A stretch of DNA of 64,000 bases from Corynebacterium pygosceleis (GTDB taxonomy: Bacteria > Actinomycetota > Actinomycetes > Mycobacteriales > Mycobacteriaceae). The stretch lies in the NCBI RefSeq assembly GCF_016595275.2, contig NZ_JAENIQ020000001.1:558001-622000 (forward strand), read 5' to 3'. Under the pieces are notes generated by a model. The model did no database searches and was not told the DNA's origin. It saw only the letters and a program-made list of their open reading frames with translations. Every line of letters starts with the position of its first letter. Position 1 is the first letter of the stretch. Shown one piece after another: positions 27,687 through 35,958 of this stretch. The translations under genes and the position numbers were made by a program.

Positions 27687-28217
27687 ATGTCAATCAGGTT
27701 CGCACTACTCGGACTCCTCAATGACGAACCCTGCGGCGCAGGTAAACTCCGCCAGCGTTTCGAGGACCGTACACAGGGAATCTGGCCGATGAACATCGGA
27801 CAGGTCTACCAGACGATCCAACGGCTCGACCGCGACGGACTCATCGAGAAGGTCGGAACAGACAACAGCACCAACCGCCCCGCCGACATCTACGCCACCA
27901 CCGACGCCGGACGCGCGGCCCTGGAGCGGTGGTGGAACGAGCCGACACTCCGCCCCCGCAACGACCGCGACGACCTGGTCATCAAGATCGCCGTCGCAGC
28001 CGTCGTCCGGGGCGTGGACAACCGCGCACTCATCCAGGGCCAGCGGGAGGCGACGATGCGCGAGCTCCGCGACATCACCCTCGCCAAGACCTCCATCCCA
28101 CCCGCCCGTACCGCGCAACGGCTCCTGCTCGAACGCCGCATCTTCGACCTCGAGGCCGAGGCACGCTGGCTCGACCACATAGAAACCCTCGCCGAACCGG
28201 AAGGCCCCCGATCATGA
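27687..28217 (+). CDS. PadR-family transcriptional regulator
   Basis: The 176-residue protein has a PadR winged helix at its N-terminus (ALLGLLNDEPCGAGKLRQRF, IGQVYQTIQRLDRDGLIEK, then a wing ending IYATTDAGRAALERW) and a helical C-terminal dimerisation region of the kind found in the longer, subfamily-1 members. Ribosome site GAAGGA precedes the ATG by 6 bases. It overlaps the following ATPase gene by ATGA and so heads a three-gene operon. PadR proteins next to ABC exporters usually repress them until a toxic compound binds; the inducer is unknown here. Confidence 0.88.
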   Translation: MSIRFALLGLLNDEPCGAGKLRQRFEDRTQGIWPMNIGQVYQTIQRLDRDGLIEKVGTDNSTNRPADIYATTDAGRAALERWWNEPTLRPRNDRDDLVIKIAVAAVVRGVDNRALIQGQREATMRELRDITLAKTSIPPARTAQRLLLERRIFDLEAEARWLDHIETLAEPEGPRS

Positions 28218-28915
28218 CCACCTCCCCCATCCTCACCATGGAGAACGTCACCCGTCTGCACACCGACGGGCCCCGCACCATCGCGGCCCTCGACAACGTC
28301 AGCCTCTCCGTCGCCCCCGGCGAACTGGTCGCCGTCATGGGGCCGTCGGGCTCCGGGAAATCGACCCTCCTCAACGTCGCCGGAACCCTGGACACCCCGA
28401 ACCACGGCCACATCATCATCAACGGACGGGACACCGCGGGACTCTCCCGCACGGAACGTGCCGCGATCCGCCGCCGTGACGTCGGCTTCGTCTTCCAGCA
28501 CTACAACCTCGTCCCCACGCTCACCGTCGCGGAGAACGTCGCCCTCCCGCTCGAGCTCGACAACGTACCCCGCCGCGAGGCACGCGCCGCGGCACTCGCG
28601 GCGCTGGAGGGCATCGACCAGGCCGACCTCGCGGACCGCTTCCCCGCCGAGATCTCCGGTGGCCAGGCGCAACGTGTCGCCATCGCCCGCGCCCTCGTCG
28701 GCGAGCGTTCCCTGCTCCTCGCCGACGAACCCACCGGCGCACTCGACACCACCACCGCGGAATCGGTGATGGCGCTCCTGCGCTCGCGTATCGACGCCGG
28801 CGCGGCCGGCCTGCTGGTCACCCACGAACCCCGCTTCGCCGCCTACGCCGACCGCACCGTCTGGCTCCGCGACGGACAGCTCGTCCAGCCCCACGCCGGG
28901 AGTGATGCCCGATGA
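28214..28915 (+). CDS. ABC exporter ATPase (MacB/LolD type)
   Basis: The 233-residue ATPase has Walker A GPSGSGKST, Q-loop FVFQHYNLVPTLTVAENV typical of the MacB/LolD/FtsE subgroup, signature ISGGQAQRVAIARAL, Walker B LLLADEPTGALD and H-loop THEPR. It starts at the ATG that overlaps the PadR stop (28214) and its own end overlaps the permease ATG (28912) by four bases. Together with the permease it should form a type VII (mechanotransmission) transporter that exports a peptide, antibiotic or lipid. Confidence 0.88.
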   Translation: MTTSPILTMENVTRLHTDGPRTIAALDNVSLSVAPGELVAVMGPSGSGKSTLLNVAGTLDTPNHGHIIINGRDTAGLSRTERAAIRRRDVGFVFQHYNLVPTLTVAENVALPLELDNVPRREARAAALAALEGIDQADLADRFPAEISGGQAQRVAIARALVGERSLLLADEPTGALDTTTAESVMALLRSRIDAGAAGLLVTHEPRFAAYADRTVWLRDGQLVQPHAGSDAR

Positions 28916-31602
28916 ACGCCTGGCTCACCTCCGCCCGGCTCGCCCGGCGCGACCTGACCCGCCACCGGTGGCGTTCCCTCGCCGCCGTCCTCCTGTTCGC
29001 CCTGCCCGTCATGGCGGTCCTCGTGTTCGCGGGAGCCGTGTTCAGCGACAGAACCAACCAGGGAACCGACCCCACCGCCCCGTACGCCGATGTGTGGATC
29101 GGCCAATCCCCGTGCCCGGACACCGCCGAACACTGTGAGGCACCCGATGCCGCCACCGTCGCGCTACCGGACCGTCAACGGATGGCCGAGAACCTCGGAA
29201 CAGACCCCGACGACCCGATAGCCACCCTGGACACCGAAGCCCGGATATCCACGCCCGGGGGCACGAGTTTCGACCGTACCGCGACCGCGCTCCCCGACAC
29301 CGTCACCGGGGCACCGGAACCCGGATCCTTCATGGCCCGGGAAAACACCGCGAGAGGTCTCGGCCTGAAACCCGGAGACACGGCAACGGTCACGGTGCTG
29401 GACAGCGACGGCGACGAACACGCCCTCGAACTCACCTACACAGGTCCGAGCCCCAGCGGGACATTCCTGTCCCTCGCCGATGTCCCGGGATCACGGATCA
29501 TCGACGATCCCGATTTCACCGGCATCCCCGAGACGTCACCGTGGCAGGTCAGCTACCTGATCCCCCCGGAGCTCACCGACACGATCACTGACGGACTCGA
29601 CACCGAACGGGCCGACAGAAACGGCGTCCACATCAGCGACCGGACGACACAGAGCGGACAACCGGCACCCATCGCCCGGGACGTCCTCCGGGGACTGACC
29701 AGTGACAGCGCCCTTCTGAACTGGACCCTCCTCACCTTCGCACTCCTGGTCGTCATCGCCGTCGTCACGCCCATCTTCGCGGTCGCGGCCCGACGCCAGA
29801 CCAGGCTCACCGGTCTGCTGTCGGCCACCGGAGCCGCCCCGACACACCTGCGCCGGGTGCTGCTCATCCAGGGACTCATGATCGGTGCCGTCGGCGCGGT
29901 CCTCGGCAGCGTGCTCTCCATCCCCGTCGAACGGGTGCTCGTCGGAGCCGTCGACCCCGGGGTCGAGGTCCACTGGCCCTGGGACCTGGCGCTCCTGGTC
30001 ATCGTCACCTCACTGATCGTGGGCGTCGGATCCTCCCTCCTCCCCGCGCTACAGACGGGACGGCAGGATCCGGTCGTCGCACTCCGTGGCGGACGCAGCA
30101 TCAGGATCCGCCGCTTCTCCCGCCCCATGATCATCGGACCCGTGATCATGCTCATCGCCACCTGGTGGAGCGTCGCGACCGATTCACCGTTCACCCACGC
30201 CCTCACCCAACCCCTGCTCGGACTGGGTCTGGTCCTGTCCGCACCCCTCCTGCTGTGGGGCACCGCCGCCGTCGCCGCCCGCTTCCCCCTCCCCGGCAGA
30301 CTCGCCTCCCGCGACGCACTACGCTCCATGACGAGGACCGCACCCGCAGTCGGGGCGATCGCCGGCATCACCTTCGTCTCCACCACATTCCTCAGCATCC
30401 TGTGGCTCCCGACGACCGTGTACGAGGGGGAGAACAGACTGCCGGACGACGCGGCACTGTTCACCACGACAGGCGCGATCCATCTCACCCCGGACACCGC
30501 ACACGAACGCATCGACGGGATCCTCGAGCGGCCCCGCACCGGACGGAGTGACATCTTCATCCCCGAACCGGGACGGTGGAACAGCACCGACTGGAAGGGG
30601 CTCGCCGCCACCGGCAGCACGACAGCCGATGAAGAGTTCTACCTCGACGCCCCCCTGTTCCAGGGCTGGAACGCCCACGGACTCCCCGACGTCCACGAGA
30701 AGATCCTCATCAACGACGGCTCAGCGGTCACCGCACTGGAGGGCCTCACGGACCGGCAACGCGCCGCGATCCACACGGCACTGGACAAGGGCGAGATCGT
30801 CGTCACCGATCCCGACCTCGCCGTCGACGGAGACGCCGGATTCGGCCGCGAGAGACGGAGGAGTCCCGCCTCCCCGGAACACGCGGCACAGACCGTGGAC
30901 ACGGACGGATTCGCCGTCGCCCCGGCCCACCGTGGCGACACGGCTACAGAGGAACCGCGGGACCACGAGGTACTCACCCACCCGGTGACGGTCATCCCCC
31001 TCGACGGCCCCGGTGTCTGGCTCCTCACCCCGGAGACCGCCGCCGAGATCGGCATGGGGACCACCTACATGGGTACCCTGGTGCGCACGCTCGAACCGGT
31101 CAGCACCCTCGACTCCTTCCGGATGGACACGAAGGTGAACAGGGACCAGCCACTCCGGGTGGACACGGCCAACAAGCCCCCCTACGAACTGTTGACCTGG
31201 ATGCTCCCGCTACTGATCGCCTGCCTGATCAGCTACGGCATCGTGGTCCTGCTCATGCTGCTCACCGCCGCAGAATCCCGCAGGGACACCGATGTCCTCA
31301 CGGCGGTCGGCGGATCCCCCCGGCTCCTGGCCCGGTACGTCGGCGCGCAGGGCCTGATCATCGGCCTCGGCGGAGCGGTCGCGGGAACCCTGGCCGCCTT
31401 CGTCCCCTTCCTGGCCGAGCTACTCAGCGGAGACAGGGACGGTTTCCTGCAGCAGGTCTTCCACCAGGTCGACACAGTCCAGCGGTCGACCTCCCTCCTG
31501 GCCACCCTCGTCGGTGTTCCGCTCCTCGCCTGGGCCACCGGTCTGGCGATCGGCGCCTGGATCGCCGGGCACCGACGCCCACTGAGCGACCGCCGGGAAT
31601 GA
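28912..31602 (+). CDS. FtsX-like permease of the PadR-controlled ABC exporter
   Basis: The 896-residue membrane protein has the duplicated FtsX layout: one N-terminal segment (residues 23-45), a large extracytoplasmic domain, three segments from about 270-390, more segments near 400-500, a second extracytoplasmic domain with much sequence divergence, and a final three-segment FtsX domain from about 765. It begins MNAWLTSARLARRDLTRHRW, the usual cytoplasmic elbow. A hairpin after the gene (31611-31652) ends the operon. The substrate is unknown. Confidence 0.85.
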   Translation: MNAWLTSARLARRDLTRHRWRSLAAVLLFALPVMAVLVFAGAVFSDRTNQGTDPTAPYADVWIGQSPCPDTAEHCEAPDAATVALPDRQRMAENLGTDPDDPIATLDTEARISTPGGTSFDRTATALPDTVTGAPEPGSFMARENTARGLGLKPGDTATVTVLDSDGDEHALELTYTGPSPSGTFLSLADVPGSRIIDDPDFTGIPETSPWQVSYLIPPELTDTITDGLDTERADRNGVHISDRTTQSGQPAPIARDVLRGLTSDSALLNWTLLTFALLVVIAVVTPIFAVAARRQTRLTGLLSATGAAPTHLRRVLLIQGLMIGAVGAVLGSVLSIPVERVLVGAVDPGVEVHWPWDLALLVIVTSLIVGVGSSLLPALQTGRQDPVVALRGGRSIRIRRFSRPMIIGPVIMLIATWWSVATDSPFTHALTQPLLGLGLVLSAPLLLWGTAAVAARFPLPGRLASRDALRSMTRTAPAVGAIAGITFVSTTFLSILWLPTTVYEGENRLPDDAALFTTTGAIHLTPDTAHERIDGILERPRTGRSDIFIPEPGRWNSTDWKGLAATGSTTADEEFYLDAPLFQGWNAHGLPDVHEKILINDGSAVTALEGLTDRQRAAIHTALDKGEIVVTDPDLAVDGDAGFGRERRRSPASPEHAAQTVDTDGFAVAPAHRGDTATEEPRDHEVLTHPVTVIPLDGPGVWLLTPETAAEIGMGTTYMGTLVRTLEPVSTLDSFRMDTKVNRDQPLRVDTANKPPYELLTWMLPLLIACLISYGIVVLLMLLTAAESRRDTDVLTAVGGSPRLLARYVGAQGLIIGLGGAVAGTLAAFVPFLAELLSGDRDGFLQQVFHQVDTVQRSTSLLATLVGVPLLAWATGLAIGAWIAGHRRPLSDRRE

Positions 31603-31610
31603 TCCACCCC

Positions 31611-31652
31611 GATGTCCCGGGCGCACCGATCTCACGGTGCCCCCGGGACATC
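31611..31652. terminator. Bidirectional terminator hairpin inside the ogt 3' end
   Basis: Arms at 31611-31628 and 31635-31652 pair over 18 bases with one C-C mismatch and a six-base loop. The right arm encodes the last residues of Ogt (DVPGAP) on the minus strand, so the hairpin serves both convergent genes. Confidence 0.7.
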
Positions 31653-32123
31653 AACCCCCTCCAGAGCCAGCAGACCCCGCTTGAACTCCACTCCACCGGC
31701 GAACCCACCGATCCCACCACCCGACGCGAGCACCCTGTGGCACGGCACCAGAACCGGCAACGGATTCGAGGCACACGCCGAACCCGCCGCACGGAACGCC
31801 GCCGGGCTACCGGCGAGCGCGGCCAACCGGGCGTAACTCACCGTCTCCCCGAACGGAATCCCCCGCAACGCCGCCTGCGCCCGCTGCGTGAACGTCACCG
31901 GCTCCGGCACATCCAGCGACACCCCGAACACCTGACGCCCACCGGCCAGATACTCCCCGATCTCCCCGACCGCCCGTACGGCGTGACGCGCCGCCGCACC
32001 GGAACCGGACGGATCGTCGGCAAGCGCACCCCGGAACAGCACCCGGCGCACACCAGCGTCCCCGGCCACCACCGTCAACGGGCCGAACGGAGTGTCGAGC
32101 GAACGGAACGCGAACATGTCCAT
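31632..32123 (-). CDS. ogt: Methylated-DNA-protein-cysteine methyltransferase
   Basis: The 163-residue protein repairs O6-alkylguanine in DNA by transferring the alkyl group to its own cysteine. The acceptor motif PCHRV is present in NPLPVLVPCHRVLASGG, with GETVSYARLAALAG before it as the DNA-binding helix region. The N-terminal 60 residues form the short ribonuclease-H-like domain. No AraC/Ada domain is attached. ATG 32123 lies 7 bases behind TAGTGT (32131-32136, minus strand). It is divergent from the esterase gene with only 34 bases between the start codons. Confidence 0.9.
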   Translation of the reverse strand: MDMFAFRSLDTPFGPLTVVAGDAGVRRVLFRGALADDPSGSGAAARHAVRAVGEIGEYLAGGRQVFGVSLDVPEPVTFTQRAQAALRGIPFGETVSYARLAALAGSPAAFRAAGSACASNPLPVLVPCHRVLASGGGIGGFAGGVEFKRGLLALEGVDVPGAP

Positions 32124-32157
32124 TGGACCGACACTACCCGCCGGTAGCATGGACGCC
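32124..32157. promoter_or_regulatory. Compact divergent leaderless promoter pair, ogt/esterase
   Basis: Within 34 bases lie two -10 boxes facing opposite ways: TAGTGT for ogt (32131-32136, minus strand) and TAGCAT for the esterase (32145-32150). Each is 7 bases from its ATG, so each -35 region must lie within the other gene's coding start. Simultaneous initiation on both sides seems sterically unlikely. Confidence 0.6.
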
Positions 32158-33051
32158 ATGAGCGAGACACCCGACGAACCCCAGGTCATCCACGACGACG
32201 CCACCGGACGCGACTTCACCGTCGGCGGCACCGAAAGCGGCCTCGACGAAGCGGGACAGCTCGAACAACTCGCCTGGTACATCGACCAGCACCATCCGGC
32301 CCCGGACCTCACCCCACCCTGGGCCGGCGGCACCGGCGACCGGGACACCTGCGACGACTGGGCCGCACGACTCCCCGACCGACTCACCCACGCCGCCATG
32401 CTCATGCTCGGCACCGCCGCCGGACACCGCATGCCCGGCGTCGACTACCTCGGCGGAGTCACCGCCGACGATCTCCCCGGAATCGGTGTCGTGTTCACCC
32501 CCTCCGAGCCCACAGATGAATGGGCCATCAGCCTCCACGGCGGCGGGTGGTGGCGCGGCGCCGGAACCTGCCTCGACAACGCCTGGCGCCCCGGCGTCGC
32601 CGCCGTGGCGGAACTGTCCGGCACGACCATCATCGACGTCGACTACCCCCTCGCACCCGAGCACCCGGTCACCGCGATGCGCGCGGTGACCCGCGCCGCC
32701 ATCGCCCACGCCCGCCAGCAGGATGCACGCCATGTCGCAGCCTGGGGCGAATCCTCCGGTGCCGCGCTGGCTGCGCTCGTCGCGGGCGACGTCGACAAAC
32801 TCCTGCTCACCCGCCCCAGCCTGCACCTCGGCGGACTACCCGACGCCGTGCGCGGCGACGCCGGGATCCCCGACCCCGCCACCTGGCCGCGCACCCTGAT
32901 CCAGGTCGGTGAACAGGACACCACCGTGCCGCGCTTCCGGTGGGCGGAACACGTAGCCGAGGTACTGACCTATACGGCACAACACACCATCGTCACGCCC
33001 ACCGTCGCGCGCAAGATGGCGAAGGACGCCGCGGACTTCCTGCGGGGATAG
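32158..33051 (+). CDS. Alpha/beta hydrolase, HSL-type esterase
   Basis: The 297-residue protein has HGGGWW (oxyanion hole of the hormone-sensitive-lipase family), then DYPLAPEHP, a nucleophile elbow GESSGAALA and a late VGEQDTTVPRF with the catalytic acid. The final histidine is probably in the following helix (AEHVAEVL or TAQHTIV). It is preceded by about 100 residues of extra, acidic N-terminal sequence. There is no signal peptide. ATG 32158 is chosen since TAGCAT stands 7 bases upstream; ATG 32149 is too close to that box. Substrate unknown. Confidence 0.78.
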   Translation: MSETPDEPQVIHDDATGRDFTVGGTESGLDEAGQLEQLAWYIDQHHPAPDLTPPWAGGTGDRDTCDDWAARLPDRLTHAAMLMLGTAAGHRMPGVDYLGGVTADDLPGIGVVFTPSEPTDEWAISLHGGGWWRGAGTCLDNAWRPGVAAVAELSGTTIIDVDYPLAPEHPVTAMRAVTRAAIAHARQQDARHVAAWGESSGAALAALVAGDVDKLLLTRPSLHLGGLPDAVRGDAGIPDPATWPRTLIQVGEQDTTVPRFRWAEHVAEVLTYTAQHTIVTPTVARKMAKDAADFLRG

Positions 33052-33316
33052 GGCGGGGCGGACGACAAGCGTCCGGGGCCCGGCGGACACATGCACGGTG
33101 CGGGCGGCCGTACGCCGCCGTACGTCGGGGCACCAGGTGCCGAAGGCGGGTCGCCGGTTCCCGGACGCTCTGTCCTCGACCCGACCTCTTCTCCACGGCC
33201 AGTCTCAGGACCGTCGTCACCGCGTGCCAACACACCCGGTCGCGAACGACGTCCTGCGGAAACACGTCTCGCCAGTGCGTGCTAGCACGCGATGACGAGA
33301 GCGTCGGACAGCGGAA
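33052..33316. repeat. Gene-free spacer with a palindromic repeat of the TGCGTGYTARCACG family
   Basis: No gene is seen here. A perfect 14-base palindrome GCGTGCTAGCACGC lies at 33277-33290 with a longer imperfect extension (CGCCAGT to the left, ATGACG to the right). A decayed half-match, GCGTGCCAACAC, starts 55 bases before it at 33222. The same arrangement occurs in the spacer at 62965-63348, which suggests a small mobile or regulatory repeat. Confidence 0.5.
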
Positions 33317-33347
33317 GACCCGGGTGGCCCGATGGGCCACCCGGGTC
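33317..33347. terminator. Hairpin after the VOC gene
   Basis: Perfect 14-base arms GACCCGGGTGGCCC (33317-33330) and GGGCCACCCGGGTC (33334-33347) with a three-base loop lie 15 bases beyond the stop of the minus-strand VOC gene. Confidence 0.75.
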
Positions 33348-33361
33348 AACGGGAGTGTCGG

Positions 33362-34183
33362 TCAGCCGCCGAACTGGCTGAGGTCGATGCCTTCCAGCGG
33401 GTCCGCCTCACTGCCCTCCTCCGCGGGCTCGTCGGCCTCGCACAGGGTGAGCGTCGCGCCGGTGGAATCGGCGATGATCAGCATGGTGCCGAACTCGGCC
33501 TCGAAGGGGCCCCGGATGATCTCTCCGCCGAGTTCTGTCACCTTCTCCGCCGTCGCGGCGATATCCCTGACACCGAGGTACGTCTGCCAGAAGCCGGGGA
33601 CCTGCGGCGGGAACTTGCCCTCCGCGTCCCAGATGCCGGCGAACGGGGAACCGTCGACGTCGATGAGGGTGTAGCGGGCGCCGTCCTCGTCGAGTCGGCG
33701 GACGGTCCAGCCGAACAGTTCGGTGTAGAAGTCGACGGCGCGGTCGTAGTCGCCGGTGGCGGTGAGTTCGTGCCAGACGGCGGTACCGGGCTCGCCGCCC
33801 GACACGAAACGCTCCTCGCCTGAGGGTTCGATCGCGCCGAACATCGCACCTGCGGAGTCGACGAGAATCGCGACCTGCCCGAGGTGGACGTCAAACGGTT
33901 CGGTGAGGACGGTGCCGCCGAGTTCCCGGGTGCGGGCGACGGTGGCGTCGATGTCGGAGGTGAGGAAGTAGGTGATCCACGTGTCGGGCTGCGTGGCGGC
34001 CTCCGGCTGCTCGATGAAACCGGCGACGGGCAGGCCCTGGGCCCGAGCGAGCCGGTAGCCGGGGGCGGCCTCCTCGACATCCCAGCCGAGGATCTCGGCG
34101 TAGAAGTGCGCGGTTTTCCGCATCTCGGAGGTCGTGAGGTCGATCCAGAACGGCATACCGTCCTGTGCCATGAACGCGGGCAT
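33362..34183 (-). CDS. Two-domain VOC (glyoxalase-fold) protein
   Basis: The 273-residue protein consists of two vicinal-oxygen-chelate domains, about residues 8-125 and 135-255. Each begins with a FYxxxLGW-like motif (HFYAEILGWDVEE, then DFYTELFGWTVRR). It resembles the CFP32-type proteins of mycobacteria and streptomycetes, often annotated as glyoxalases or hydroxylases without evidence. Metal ligands are not obvious. The ATG at 34183 shares a base with the stop of the S4 gene (TAATG), so the two are coupled. Confidence 0.75.
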   Translation of the reverse strand: MPAFMAQDGMPFWIDLTTSEMRKTAHFYAEILGWDVEEAAPGYRLARAQGLPVAGFIEQPEAATQPDTWITYFLTSDIDATVARTRELGGTVLTEPFDVHLGQVAILVDSAGAMFGAIEPSGEERFVSGGEPGTAVWHELTATGDYDRAVDFYTELFGWTVRRLDEDGARYTLIDVDGSPFAGIWDAEGKFPPQVPGFWQTYLGVRDIAATAEKVTELGGEIIRGPFEAEFGTMLIIADSTGATLTLCEADEPAEEGSEADPLEGIDLSQFGG

Positions 34184-34479
34184 TACATGTTCCTCCACTT
34201 TTCGGGGTCGAAGTCATCGTTTGCGGTGGCCTCGTCGAAGAAATCGTCGTCATCGTCGCTGCCGGGGGCTGCGACCCGTGCCGACGCTCCACCGACGGTG
34301 ACGACGTCGCCGACGCGCAGGGTGCGCCCGCGGCGGGTGTCGGCCTCACCGTTGACCGTAACCTCACCTGCTGCGATGGCCTCCTTGGCGGCACCGCCGG
34401 TGTCCACGAGGTTGGCGAGCTTGATGAACTGCCCGAGTTTGATTGTGTCGTCCCGGATCGCGACGTCGACTGCTTCCAT
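34183..34479 (-). CDS. Small S4-domain RNA-binding protein
   Basis: The 98-residue protein has an S4 fold (IKLGQFIKLANLVDTGGAAKEAIAAGEVTVNGE, then RRGRTLRVGDVV) like YbcJ/YaaA-type small S4 proteins and the tRNA synthetase or RluB S4 domains. An acidic tail of about 30 residues follows. It is likely to bind structured RNA, perhaps the ribosome. ATG 34479 lies 7 bases from TACACT (34487-34492, minus strand), which rules out the longer frame that starts at 34518. Confidence 0.8.
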   Translation of the reverse strand: MEAVDVAIRDDTIKLGQFIKLANLVDTGGAAKEAIAAGEVTVNGEADTRRGRTLRVGDVVTVGGASARVAAPGSDDDDDFFDEATANDDFDPEKWRNM

Positions 34480-34547
34480 GCGGTCCAGTGTACGGGCGGC
34501 CCGGTGGTGTCCCGACACCGCCGGGGCGGGAGCCCGTACGGCTCCGG

Positions 34548-34865
34548 TCAGCGGAAGCGGACGGCGGTGCCGGTGGCTGCGACGAGCAGCATGTTGCCCT
34601 GACCGAGGACGGCGTACTCGATGCTGACGCCGACGACGCCTTCCGCGCCGAGTGCCGTGGCGCGCTGCACCATCTCACCGAGGGCCTGTTCCCGGGCCGT
34701 GGCCGCCTCCTGCTCGTAGCCCTGGCTACGGCCGCCGACGATGTTCCGGAAACCGGCGGCGAAGTCCTTCAGGGCGTTGATGCCGACGATGGTCTCGCCC
34801 GCGACGACACGGATGTACTCGCCGATCTCGCGGCCTTCGACGGTCGGGGTGGTGGAAACGATCAT
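34548..34865 (-). CDS. YbjQ-family (UPF0145) protein
   Basis: The 105-residue protein matches the YbjQ/heavy-metal-binding family: VEGREIGEYIRVVAGETIVG, then AREQALGEMVQRATALGAEGVVGV, and LLVAATGTAVRF. Members form pentameric beta-barrels and their function is not established. It has a normal ribosome site (GAGGAG) 9 bases before ATG. A diverged paralogue lies directly upstream on the same strand. Confidence 0.85.
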   Translation of the reverse strand: MIVSTTPTVEGREIGEYIRVVAGETIVGINALKDFAAGFRNIVGGRSQGYEQEAATAREQALGEMVQRATALGAEGVVGVSIEYAVLGQGNMLLVAATGTAVRFR

Positions 34866-34943
34866 GGTGCGTGCTCCTCGTTGATTGTGCGGTTCACGGC
34901 CGAGTGTAGGGGCACCCGTGGAACAGCGCAGGCGCCGACAGAC

Positions 34944-35216
34944 TCAGACGGGCCGGACGGCGGTACCGGTGAGCATGATCGTGAAGTTGCCGATGGCACC
35001 GGAGTAGGGGTGGGAGACCCGGAGACCTATGACCGCATCGGCGCGCGGCCCGGCGGCCTCCTCCCGGAGCATGTCGAGCGCCCGGCCCCGGGCTGTCAGG
35101 GCGGTGGCGGCCTTCTTGTCCCCGCTGTTGCGCAGCGTGTGGGCGAAGCCGGTACCGGTGACCACGTCGAGATATTCGTGGATCTCGCGTCCCGCGACGG
35201 AATCGGTGGTGGTGAT
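34944..35216 (-). CDS. Second YbjQ-family protein with an apparent ATC start
   Basis: Reading from ATC at 35216 gives 90 residues that align with the neighbouring YbjQ protein: VAGREIHEYLDVVTGTGF against VEGREIGEYIRVVAGETI, then ARGRALDMLREEAAGPRADAVIGL. No ATG, GTG or TTG lies in frame upstream as far as 35279. The first one inside, GTG 35165, would remove the conserved GREI strand. The sequence GAGCACC-ATC matches the paralogue's GCACC-ATG, so either AUC is used or the start codon has been lost. Confidence 0.55.
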   Translation of the reverse strand: MTTTDSVAGREIHEYLDVVTGTGFAHTLRNSGDKKAATALTARGRALDMLREEAAGPRADAVIGLRVSHPYSGAIGNFTIMLTGTAVRPV

Positions 35217-35256
35217 GGTGCTCGCTTCTCGGGGGGACGGGGTACGGGGCGCGAGT

Positions 35257-35916
35257 CTATCCCTGGCCGATGACCCCGCGGAGGCCCTCGAGGATCATCC
35301 AGGCGGCGATCAGCGCGAAGATCACACCGCTGACCAGATCGATCAGGGGACCGTTGCGGACGATGCGGACGGCGAGGGTCCGCACGGCCAGAGCGAAGCC
35401 GACGAACCAGGCGACACCGGTCACGGTGAGCAACGCCAGTATCGTCGCACCCGCGACGAACCCGCCGTCCGGGTCGACGAACTGCGCGAAGATGGCGGCG
35501 AAGAAGAGGACGGCCTTGGGGTTCGACAGATTCGTGGCCAGCCCGGTCCGAAAGGAGGCGACGGGGCGGGCGGGCGCCCCGGTGCCGGTCGGTGCCGATC
35601 CCACGGGAGCCCGGGAGCGTTCGCGTCTGCCGTGGATCCCGGCGCTGATCGACCTGAACGCGATCCACGCGAGGTAGCTGCCACCGATGATCTGCAGGAT
35701 GTGCAGAAGCCCGGGGTGGGTGGTCATCAGCGTGGACAGCCCGATGAGGCTGGCGACGATCCACAGGGTGTTGCCCGCGCAGATACCGAGTGCGCACCAC
35801 ACGCCGTCGGCCCGGCTTCGGGCACCGAGCCGGATGATCTGGAGGGTGTCCGGACCCGGGCTGGCGATCGCCGCCATCCAGACGACGAGCAGGGTGGTGA
35901 GGGCGGCGAAAGTCAT
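35257..35916 (-). CDS. LysE/RhtB-family amino acid exporter
   Basis: The 219-residue membrane protein has six predicted segments and the family landmarks ASPGPDTL (residues 18-25) and GLATNLSNPKAVLFF in the middle, with a positively charged cytoplasmic loop of about 35 residues between segments 3 and 4. LysE/RhtB proteins export amino acids such as lysine, threonine or homoserine; which one cannot be told. ATG 35916 lies 7 bases from TAGTCT (35924-35929, minus strand). Confidence 0.85.
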   Translation of the reverse strand: MTFAALTTLLVVWMAAIASPGPDTLQIIRLGARSRADGVWCALGICAGNTLWIVASLIGLSTLMTTHPGLLHILQIIGGSYLAWIAFRSISAGIHGRRERSRAPVGSAPTGTGAPARPVASFRTGLATNLSNPKAVLFFAAIFAQFVDPDGGFVAGATILALLTVTGVAWFVGFALAVRTLAVRIVRNGPLIDLVSGVIFALIAAWMILEGLRGVIGQG

Positions 35917-35958
35917 GCGGACGAGACTACCCCCGGGCCCGGGACGGGCTGCTCTGGG

